DNA of 64,000 bases, taken from Adiantum capillus-veneris. Lineage: Eukaryota; Streptophyta; Polypodiopsida; Polypodiales; Pteridaceae. Where the stretch lies: positions 66,048,935 through 66,112,934 of the forward strand of contig CM043950.1 in assembly GCA_014529385.2 (NCBI GenBank), written 5' to 3'. How positions within the stretch are numbered: the first letter of the stretch is position 1; each line of letters opens with the position of its first letter. The position numbers were made by a program, and so were the translations under genes. The notes beneath the pieces were generated by a model. It did not search any database. It saw only the letters and a program-made list of their open reading frames with translations, and was not told where the DNA came from. Below are positions 23,498-32,999 of this stretch, piece after piece.

Positions 23498-24960
23498 AGA
23501 CATCCTACGCGTAGGATGTCTCAAGGGGGTTCTGGAGACCAAATTTGAAAATTCTGACTGCACTAGTGTGTTCAGAAGGGGGGTTTTACCGCAAGTATAC
23601 ATTGAAACTGGAGTTTTGACCAACTCTTGACACCCAAAAGACCAAAGATGGAGTGTCAAAAACACGAAAACAAGAAACTTAAGATTCTGAGCACAATTTT
23701 GCATAAAAACTGGTAGGAATGCTTGAAAAGTAGTGCTCAAGACTTGGGGATTCCTGTGGATGAATTCTGCCAAAAATTTCATCAGTAGACATCCTACGCG
23801 TAGGATGTCTAAAGAGTGATTCTGGAAGCAAAAATCAAGTTTTGACATCATACCCATATTCTGCATGTTGTGTTGGACACACACACCAAAGCTCATGTCA
23901 GTTGGACATATAGACTGAGAGTTAAGGGGATGTTACTCTTTCAGATAAATATTTTCCCAAAAGTGGTGATTCTGAGCAATTTTGACATCCAAAATTTGCT
24001 GTGATCACATATTCTTGTTATATGCATCAAGAAGCACCTTGGGTAGAAACAGAAGTCCATTCCGAGAAAAAAAAGACATCCTACTCCATGGCACGTTTGG
24101 CAAGGAATTTGGGAAAACTGAGGTTACCAGTGGGTTCAGAGGGTAGGTTTTAACCTAGTAACATATTGACTTGGGTGTTTTTCCCTATTTTTGTTGACCA
24201 AAAGCCAAAAAGCGAAGTCAGAAAACGTAAAATTTCAGAAAAGGCTTAAATTGAGTGATTTTTGCATGTTTTTGCAATTGTGAAGCATACTTGCACTTGT
24301 TGAGAGCATAAGGAAACATCATGGACACTTCAGTCTGAAAAAATAAGCAGTAGACATCCTACGCGTAGGATGTCTACAGGGTGATCTGGGCATTTTTTTG
24401 AAAACCTGAGGTTACCAGTATATTTAGAAGGTAGGTTTTACCCTATTTTCACCTGGAAAGTGGAAATTTGACCAAATTTTGACAGATCAAAGCCAAAAGA
24501 CGAGAATTGCCAGACATCCTACCCAAATTGTGTCCAAGGCCTAATTTTGAGACCAAACCATAGGATGACTCCATAGGCATGTTCTAAATGTTGTATTGAG
24601 TGCATGTGATAAATTTCATCTCATTTGGGTCAGTGAAAGGAAGATTGAACAGACTTTAGCATTTTTGACTGAAAAAGGCAAGAATAGCTAGTTTTGGGGT
24701 CTTTTGATATCCAAACTCAAATCTAAGCATACCAGTGGGTTGCTGAAGACTAGGGGAATCTTTGGTCCAAGTTTGGGTTCATTCTGAGCAAAAAGACATC
24801 CTACGCGTAGGATGTCTCAAGGCCATTTTTAGGTCCAAATCAACCTCTGAGCATACCATTTTGTTGCTGGACTTAAGGGGAGTCTCTGGACCAAATTTTG
24901 TTAAATTCTAAGCATATAAACATCCTACGCGTAGGATGTCTCTAGGCCAGTTTTAGGGTC
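23498..24960 (+). repeat. Palindrome-centred repeat array in the retrotransposon leader
   Basis: Five copies of a 24-nt palindrome (AGACATCCTACG followed by its exact reverse complement, MluI site at centre) start at 23498, 23787, 24352, 24794 and 24918. The last has one mismatch. Isolated left halves (AGACATCCTAC) start at 24074 and 24512. Successive spacings are 289, 287, 278, 160, 282 and 124, that is, about 285 with one period split 160/124. Sequence between them is diverged repeat (for example GAGGTTACCAGT...GGTAGGTTTTA.CCT at 24119 and 24411). The copy at 24350-24377 extends to 28 nt of perfect symmetry. Confidence 0.93.
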
Positions 24961-25397
24961 CAACTGTACTTTTGACCATACAGGAGTGTTCACAGTGTCA
25001 CAGAGATCCCAAATCTTCTTTTAAAATTGAATTTGGACTCATTTTGACCATTCTAAACTGCATTTCATTGTTTTGGCCATAACTTTCACAAACGATATTG
25101 GATCTGAAAAGTTTTTATATCAAAACATAGCCTGAGAGCGACTCTACAGATCTGAGAGCAAAACCTGAACTAAATGTATGCCAACGGCGACCATTCAGTT
25201 CAATTTTGAAAAAAAACATCGTTTGAGGCCTCAAAATTCATCCGCTAGTTAGGGGTGTCTAAAAGCAACAATTTGCGAGAATTGTGACGAAACGGTTGCG
25301 GTTTTGGACATAGTTTCGACTTTTCCCTTACCAAAGCACTTGAACACAGTGGACTAAGTCTACTTGAACCAAGCAAAAGCTCTTAAGCCCAGAAATC
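24961..25397 (+). other. Distal leader, noncoding
   Basis: AT-rich run up to the first gag ATG. No palindrome unit found here. Confidence 0.5.
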
Positions 25398-27246
25398 ATG
25401 TCTACCCTAGATTCAAATGCAGCTTACACAAGCTTGGAGATCCCGACGATAGAGGAATATCCTCCCACAATGGATCTTCCAAACTTGCAATTGATAAAGA
25501 TCCATCTTGTTGAGAGAGTTTGGATGATTGTTCATGAGAGTGAAGGACTATATAGATACATTGACGACAATGAGGTCAATCTTTATAGGTGCTCAGATCC
25601 ATACCTAGAAGAGATAACGGATTACAAGCTCTTATATGTCTACACATACGGAGTCGACTGTCAATGGAGATCTATAGTTGTCGACAAGTATGGAAGAGAA
25701 TACAGAGTTGTAGAAAGCACAAATCCACAGACTGTACTAGAAAGAGGTGGATATTTGGTCAATGAAGGACCACAAATGCCTCCACCAAACACGAGGATTC
25801 CTATAGGAATTCCAAGAAGAGAGCCACCAGGATTCCCTTCAAGAGCGATAACGAAAGAAGGATTGGGAGAGTCTCTGGTTAGACTTGTAGACAATCGACG
25901 AGTTAGACCATCCCAAGTCCAGAAATGGGTAAATAGAAAATACTCCGGATATAAATATCCGAGAGATCACGTAACGACTTTTAGAAGAGTGATTAGAGCA
26001 AAGGAAGTTTCAAATTTCGCAACACAGTTTGTGGGATTTGGATTGACTCTAGAAGATGATGCAGCTACATGGTTCGACTCGGTGGAAAAATGGGATTTTG
26101 AGACCCTAGATGAGCTGTTTGAGGAGTTTATTGAAGAATTCTCGCCAAAAGGCATTGCTCAACACGGTCTCGCAAATCCATAGATTCAAACAGAAAGAGG
26201 ATGAATCAGTACGCAAAGCATCATTACGGCTCAAGAGATATGTTAAGCTCTGTCCGAGAGCGGAATTACCTACGCAAGCACGACTGATGTTGATCTTTAT
26301 CCAGGGAATGAGACATGCGGGCCTTCAGAAGGATCTGCATATGATAAAGAGGATGACGCTAAACGAGTTGATCAAAGAAGCTCTTTATCTAGTGGATAAC
26401 TGTGAGGCATACAAAGAAAAGGACTTAAAGAGTCAAGGAGATGACACATCCTCTCAGCACAGTGTTTCACAAATGAGTGAGTCTATTGCCAAGCCAACGA
26501 CACCTATTAATCAAGAAAATCTTATCGACGACTTGGTCAAGAGGTTGATTCCTCTTGTAAGGTTAGATTCGGGAGAGCCGAAGTGGTGTGAAATTGAGAG
26601 AAAATGGACGAACCATACGGGGGAAGAGTGCTATTATAGCATGGAAAATGCTAGGGAGAGGTATGTACAACCTGTTCCAGAAGCACCTACTCCACCTAGA
26701 TACATTACGGGGAATGCGCCAAGACCAATAGGAGTTTTAAGGCCACAGCTTGTCTTAGGACAACAACCTCCGCTGCCAGGTGCTAGAATGCTGGTAGACA
26801 TGAGATACATGCCAATGATGGAAGCATCAAATAAACCAACGCCAGTACCAGCTACAATGTGGTATAGTAACCAAAGTGAGTACTACCCTTCGGAGCAACA
26901 AAATGTGAGAGAAACACATGGAGTGGTGAGGCCGGTACAACCTCCACCTCCTGGGTTTCAGTCGAAAGAAAGAAGGTATGAAATGGATGAAAGGACATTG
27001 TGATTCATTGCAAATAGCGGCATATCTAGGTCAAAGCTTGCTTATAGCCAAGAGGAAATGCTAAAAGAATCTCCTCAACCAGAGACAGATTGTCACAAAA
27101 GTCGTGACAACCACTTGGTCAAACAATATCCTCATACAGAGATCACTGAAGTAAATGTCTATTGTCTTGAGTGTGGCATCACTCACTTGATCCTCGATTG
27201 CCCAAAAAAACCAAACCAATCAGGAAAATCACGACAAATGTATTAG
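25398..27246 (+). pseudogene. Retrotransposon gag (capsid-like region), frame-disrupted
   Basis: The ATG at 25398 opens a 261-codon frame ending in the gag-fold region (LTLEDDAATWFDSVEKWDFE, LFEEFIEEFSPK). The same fold continues in the +1 frame from about 26150 (ALLNTVSQIHRFKQKEDESV, LPTQARLMLIFIQGMRHAGL), the usual Ty3-type gag core ending F.QKEDES..., ....F..G. The shift lies at CCAAAAGGC and is most simply a one-base indel; a +1 recoding site cannot be excluded. A TGA at 27001 interrupts the frame. It is followed by a degenerate zinc knuckle, CLECGITHLILDC (C-x2-C-x3-H-x4-C), and a possible earlier knuckle remnant KWCEIERKWTNHTGEECYY. Confidence 0.85.
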
Positions 27247-27731
27247 GAATTGTTCAGCTACATAGTAGCTCAGAAAATGAAAATGTCGTACCAGTTCAAG
27301 TGGTTACGAGAGCACAAGCTCAAAAGAAAGCTGATGAGAATCTAGAGACAAAGAACACGAAAAGTGACATGAGTCCAAAGACAGATGATGGACCAAAGAC
27401 AGACGCACCTAGTCAGAAAACCAAGAGCAAACGAAATGGTTGGAAAGCTAGAAAGACTAGGATGAAAGCAAGCAGGGAACGAGAGCAAAAATCCCTAGAT
27501 GAGAAGCTTACCGAAGCTGAGGAGAAGATAAAACAACATGAGGAAAAGGAGGCACCTTCTCTTACACAGATGGTTAAACCTCTAGAAGAACCATCCACGA
27601 ATGAGAAACCGAGAAGTGCTAGTTCAGGAGGATCTGTGTTGGCAGAGAAGGTTAATGAGACATTAGATGCCCTCTTGAAAGCCTATGATGTGAGGCTCAA
27701 AAACAACCAAACCCAAGAACCAGGTGGATGA
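27171..27731 (+). pseudogene. Charged coiled-coil region between gag and protease
   Basis: Lys/Glu-rich frame (QKTKSKRNGWKARKTRMKAS, EKLTEAEEKIKQHEEKEAPS) with heptad character. Its stop overlaps the next ATG as ATGA at 27728-27731, which resembles a termination-reinitiation junction. Because neighbouring joints are clearly mutational, it may equally be a chance frame change. Confidence 0.6.
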
Positions 27732-29770
27732 CATATCCCTATGCGGAACTAGAAAAGAAAAGGTTTGAAATGTGCCAGAAAATGATTCAAACAGCCCAAG
27801 CTTTACTAGAACCACCAGTTGCAAAACCTGAGGATGTGATCCGTGTCATGCCTACACAAGTAATCCCACCAAACCAGGAACTAAAAGAGCCAGATTCTAG
27901 TCATGAGCATAGACTAAACCTCAAAGACCCAGCATTAGAACCAAGGATAGTATTGAATACCACGGATAACTCTTCCGAGGGATTTCACCAAGCTATACCT
28001 GAGGATTGTAAAGAGATAGGTGGTCTTGACGAACTGTGGAAACAAGTCAAAGAGGCCAATGAAGCCGATGACCTAAGAAGACGAGTAGACAAGACTGGTG
28101 ATGAACGAGGAGTGTTTCTACCACCAATAGAGGAATTTGAGACTGGATCTCAAATGAATCTAGAAGTGCGATCGTATTGGGGAGACAAAGGATCTGTACA
28201 ATCTATGGATAGTCAACCCCATTCGCTAAGAACACTACCGTCCTACATGGGAGAGTACGAGACCAAGTCAGATGTGGTTGCAATCCCATCACAGAGACTG
28301 TCTCCCAACAAGGCCATCGATTCAAAGGGTCTAGTAGATATTCTATCTACCCTAGTCACCTGTACAATAATGTTAGCCGAGTTGCTCAGAATAAGACCAA
28401 ACATGTGGGCTAATGTGGGTAAATGTCTAGAGAAATTTGGTGTAAAAATCCCAATGACTCAAATTGAGGAAGGCATCAAAGAGCTTGAAATGCCTCAACT
28501 AAATACTAGGCCAATTCCATTAAACAAGGTAGGCGAGTATTACGAGGGAGAAGATGGAAACACCACCCTTCCTATGGAATTCAATGGTGTAAAAACCATG
28601 GCAATCCTTGACAGTGGAGCTGGTGTGGCCATTGCAACCAAAGAGGTTTGGAAAAAATGGGAAAAACCTACCTTGATATCCACATGAATGACCCTGCAGC
28701 TTGCAGACGGACACAAGGAAAAGACCCTAGGACTGCTAGAAAAAGTACTTGTTACTTCTTGTGGCATTGAATATGAACACACTTTTGCTGTTGTTGACTT
28801 TGGCAAGAAGAACAACTATGACATCATTCTGGGAAGACCATTCATGCGACAATTGAAAATGGTCCAAGATTGGGGTTATGACCATATATACCTGAGACAT
28901 ATGGAAACCATAACAAAGATAAACTTGAGGGACCATAGCTATAGGGATGTGACGAGAACACCGGTTGAGGAGTTTGATTCCGCCACAGTAGCAGGATCAG
29001 AACTTCCAGCTTGGTTAGGTAAGCCTAAAGAACTGTTGATGTTAGGAGCTTCACAATGTGGTAGCTTGAGACGTGAGGAATGTATCCTAGAGCGGGTTAT
29101 AGAGGATAGGGACTATATCCCAGAACCATTTCCTGAAGAAGAGTTAGAGCCTTTTGGATGGGAACACATCTTGGCTACTCTAGACGTGTGCGCCGTGGAG
29201 GATGCTCCCACAACAAAGTTTTGTGATGAAAATGGCTATGATTTCGTTCCTTATTTTGCAGTGAGTGTAATCCAGGAAAACGAAGAGAACCAGACATCAA
29301 CAAGCTCTCAAAATAAGGAGCAAACAAAGAAATGTGGAGAATCAAAAGATGAAGAAGACGACGAGTTCTATGACTCTGTAGAACACTTCGAGCTTCCAGA
29401 AGATCAACGACCCGGGAATCAATGTCATCGCTACACGAATAAAGTGCATCAAAAGTGGATTCCAAAGTCCTTGGTGAAGACACAGCCACCACAAGCATCC
29501 TCATACATGGCTCCTATTAAGGATGCAAAGACTCAGCTAGGAGGAATACAACCAGAGCAACGAGCTAACAATGCTCTAACCAATGGGCTAGAAAAGTCCT
29601 CCAAGAAACTACCACCCACGAGAAAACAGACAATAACTTTCCACTACCAGCCAAAAAATCAAGGGAAAGTACAAGAAGTCAACCTTGCTGAGGATAGTAG
29701 CGATAGTGATGAATCTTACGACATCCCCTATCATCAACACTATCACCAACCCCTTCAGCAACAACCATGA
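27728..29770 (+). pseudogene. Retrotransposon aspartic protease with long flanking regions
   Basis: An N-terminal extension leads to the retropepsin domain at about 28560-28860: LPMEFNGVKTMAILDSGAGV carries the catalytic D-S-G, and YDIILGRPFMRQLKMVQDWG carries the conserved I-I-L-G-R/D flap-side motif. An in-frame TGA at 28685 interrupts the domain where related elements could have Arg (CGA). Downstream are acidic and Gln/His-rich tails (SKDEEDDEFYDSVEHFELPE). No reverse transcriptase follows, where it normally would begin within about 300 codons. Confidence 0.85.
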
Positions 29771-30330
29771 CAGTTCAAAAGAAAAGGACAACAAGTCAAA
29801 GCCAAAAAGCTCGACAAATCTGGATACCAAAAAGCCAGATCGGCCAAAAATAGATATGGATCAAGAAGACAAAGATCTCTAATGACAAATCACAAGATCC
29901 AACACCAAAACAAAAGCAAGGAAAGCATGCACGAATGGGTAAGAATATCACAAAGTCGCAAGCTTTCAAAACTCAGGTTTGGGCTCCAAAGAAGTTGTTT
30001 CAAGCACAAAAAAGTCAGGAATTCATTTGGATTCCAAAACAACCACAGTATCAACTTTCAAAGCCTAAATCCCGTCCCCAACCAAGCGTACAAGGGCTGA
30101 AGCAAAGACCACTGTTGACTCACACAACAAAAAGGTGGATCCCAAAGAAGTCTCTTCAAACACAAACGAAGCACGGGCAAGTATGGGTTCCCAAAACGAG
30201 TGTCAACAACAAAACAGCCAATAATCGCAAAGAAATGGGTCCCAAAGAAGAACAACAAAACTGTTGTCAGTGCATCGCCGCTTGAATTCTTACAATTCTT
30301 CCTACGATTACAGTACAGTTAGAAGAGAGC
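29771..30330 (+). pseudogene. Retrotransposon C-terminal tail with W-x-P-K repeats
   Basis: A TGA at 29768 (again compatible with CGA decay) and a frame change separate this from the protease ORF. It reads TQVWAPKKLFQAQ, FIWIPKQPQYQ, KRWIPKKSLQTQ and QVWVPKTSVNN, and in another frame KKWVPKKNNKTVVSASP. A first unit, QKWIPKSLVKTQP, sits upstream at 29450. Codons for the six W-x-P-K cores start at 29453, 29977, 30025, 30133, 30181 and 30233. Basic, Gln-rich spacers suggest a nucleic-acid or protein-binding tail; function unknown. Confidence 0.7.
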
Positions 30331-32025
30331 AAGTCGCTTCAATCAAGCAACGATACAAGAGCTTCAAAGACCATTACATTGCTTAGAATAGGAAGCCTCG
30401 CCAACAAATGCCAATAAGCAAATTGCTTATACCCACATCTTGCACAACATAAATCTTTTCCATGCATTGACTGTGTATGCATAATAGGGCTACATTACAA
30501 GGCCTGCATAGGCACAACTTTTAATTGCCCAAGCACAACACATACCCTTTGCGATACCCTGTCGAAAAGGATGACTCCAAATAGGAAGGGGGGAGGCATT
30601 CTGAATGCGAACCTAACATTATGACTATTAGAGGGCAATGTTTTGTGAGATGCATTGAATTTTTGCGTTTTATTGTGATAATTTTTTGACGAAATTTAGA
30701 GTATATGCCCTCATAGTAGTGTTACAGAGGAGTATGGGGACAAAATACATATATGAGCCCCTAGGGACATGTGTATAGTGTACATAGCATTTAGATTTCT
30801 ATTTGAATGATTTTTCTTTTGTTGAGTTGTTTTAAGATTTTCTTTGTTTATTATTAAGAAAAAATAAAAAAAATCCATAATCCACATGAAGAAAAGACTG
30901 ACGAGAGGCCTGAGCACTACAAAGAGAAGAAGGTACAGGAAAACGATGAAACTTCACGAAGTATGTCTCAGCAGCCACTATAACAGCCGAAGAACTTGTC
31001 ACAAAGCAGTGTCAACATGCAACCGACAAGTCATACAAGTCAGAGTCGAGTAGCTAAGCCACAAAATGAGTGAGGCGTTAGTCCCAAAGCTTCAAGTAAT
31101 ATTCTCTGTGGTTTAAGCGTCTTAGCTATTCTAGGTACTGCTCAAGCTGGAAGAGTTGAGCATATTTACGTTGTGTCGCTCATGCTGGTATAGGTGAGCA
31201 AAAGAGTCGAAGTCCAAGTACTTAAGTCTGGTGAAGTGAAGGAGAAGGTCCAAAAGACACTCACGTACTGAGCATAGTGAGATACGAGTGGAGAAACTTC
31301 TCCATCGACAACCCTTCTTGGAAAGGTGGAAGCTATTGAGACATCTTTTGATGTCACATGTGCTACATTTATTCCTCGAAACACCCATCATCTCCTTCTT
31401 TCACATTGCATGCTTTTGTTGACAAATTTCTCATATGCATATAGAGTGTCCCATAATTGGCACTTGCATCAGGAACTCTTTCCATGTTTCACCCAAGCAC
31501 TCACCTTTCATGAACATTTACTTCACGTTCAACTGCTCAACTCCAATAAGAGGGAATACCAAAGGCATTTTTTTTCCCACCGGGTTTTTTCCCTTTGGTC
31601 AACCCGGTTTTAGACCCTAATCTAAAGAGACCTATCACCATCCTCTTGTACATATTCCTTCTACACAACAATAAGGAAATGCTACTCAAATCAATTGACA
31701 AATGAATTGGAGCACCAATTTCAGATCATAGCATACTTCTCCTCAATGGCGAGTCGAAGAATGGCCTACAATGACAAAGTTGCAGACAACACTAACAACA
31801 TGATTGCACAGGAACACAGAAGTCCCCAATGAAGAAGAGCAGACATAAAAGTAATCAGAGGATCTCAAAAGATGAATGGTTATGATGATAGATGTCCGCT
31901 CTAATGGATCATAGTTCTTGTTGTGGTTCGACAAAGTTACAAGCAGTGCAACAGATGAAGCCAAAATGACAGCAAAGACCACATCGCCATCGACAATCAG
32001 GTCATGTCGGGGACGACATGAACGC
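30331..32025 (+). other. Long noncoding 3' region of the retrotransposon
   Basis: About 1.7 kb with no RT, RNase H, integrase or envelope-like frame on either strand. Contains an internal purine tract (30573-30594, AATAGGAAGGGGGGAGG core) resembling the terminal polypurine tract. Confidence 0.7.
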
Positions 32026-32037
32026 GGAAGGGGGGAG
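32026..32037 (+). other. Polypurine tract
   Basis: GGAAGGGGGGAG immediately before the 3' LTR, in the position that primes plus-strand synthesis. Confidence 0.85.
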
Positions 32038-32993
32038 TGTTGACCGCTGGGTCAACAACACAACATAACTCAAGTGTCGTACCAAAGTCTTATCTTTTGC
32101 GAGTTATAAAATGCTGTGGATTATGGCTATAAACGTCATTTGTAATGAGTAGTTATTCCAGTTTCAGAAGCTGGGGTACAATGGCACTTCCAAATTGTAA
32201 ATACAAATCCATTTGACCCTTTCAACCCCATTTTTGGTTAAACCTAAGGTAGCCTTAGTATAAGGTACCTAGGTCATTTTGTAAGGAGAGACTTTTAATC
32301 ATAATCAAAACTTTAGCGCTGCCGTCTACGGTGTGTGAGAGAGAAAGAGAGTGAGCGTGAGCTTTATCCTCTTGCTACGCCCAACTCACTCAACACATTG
32401 GATATCCGGCTGCACCATTGTTGTAGGCTCGAGGAGAGCTACGCGACAACGCCAAGAATTCCACGCGAGACGAAGCGCACACGCCGACGCATCTACGAGC
32501 TATTTGTGGTCGTAAGTGTATCAAACGATGTATGTTTTTTGTGTGCTAGTAGTCTATAGAATCGTGGTGACATAAGCTACGCATAGCTACTCATAAATTT
32601 CATTTTCGAGCACTTTCAAAATTCTGCTCTGTCATCCTACGCGTTTTCCGCGGATGGGTTTAGAGTGAGGGTTTTGAGTGTAGAAGCGTAGGGACAGGTG
32701 TATCCTAGTGAGGGTATGGTGTTCCTTAAGTTTCGTACGAATCTGACATGATTAGGTGAGTTACCTTCCGTATGTGTGTATGTGGCTAGGTGGTGTAGTT
32801 GAGAGCAGTGAGGTTCTTGATTGTGGTTTAGTTGGCCTTCCAGAGTGTTGTATGTGTAGGATGGTCTGAGCCTGACAAGCTAAAGAGATTTCCTTTGTGT
32901 GCCTATCGTGTCATCTGTGTCCTTGATTGACATTATGTTGATCTAGGTAGTGTTTGCATGCACTTCATGGGTGTGTGAGTCGCTCCCGCAACA
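32038..32993 (+). repeat. 3' LTR
   Basis: Begins TGTTGACCGCTGGGTCAAC and ends CTCCCGCAACA, followed by the target duplication ATTGG (32994-32998). Carries CATCCTACGCGT at 32633-32644. Confidence 0.93.
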
Positions 32994-32999
32994 ATTGGC

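Larger units (their letters stand above)
21998..32993 (+). mobile_element. Complete non-autonomous LTR retrotransposon (gag-protease only, 11 kb)
   Basis: Two LTRs of 958 and 956 bp with TGTT...AACA ends, a 5-bp target duplication (ATTGG), a tRNA-Asp-like primer site and a polypurine tract define a structurally complete element. The interior encodes gag, zinc-knuckle, protease and a W-x-P-K repeat tail. No reverse transcriptase, RNase H or integrase is visible, nor any known envelope-like gene. This is the TR-GAG/LARD-like organisation, dependent on an autonomous partner. Primer type and protease suggest a Ty3/gypsy origin. It is nested in family U copy 1. Confidence 0.9.

Noticed and set aside
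24061-24100. CCATGG-centred palindrome as another full unit
   Set aside because: Only the left half AGACATCCTAC is present; the right half does not match, so it is counted as a half-site.
23498-24960. CRISPR-like array
   Set aside because: Palindromic repeats at a near-regular period suggest it superficially, but spacers are about 260 bp, related to one another, and the array lies in the leader of a plant LTR element.
28688-32037. Hidden reverse transcriptase or integrase in the LTR element
   Set aside because: I looked for YxDD, RQG and integrase HHCC/NP.GN.E-type blocks in the listed frames and found none; the protease tail becomes charged and low-complexity, then noncoding.
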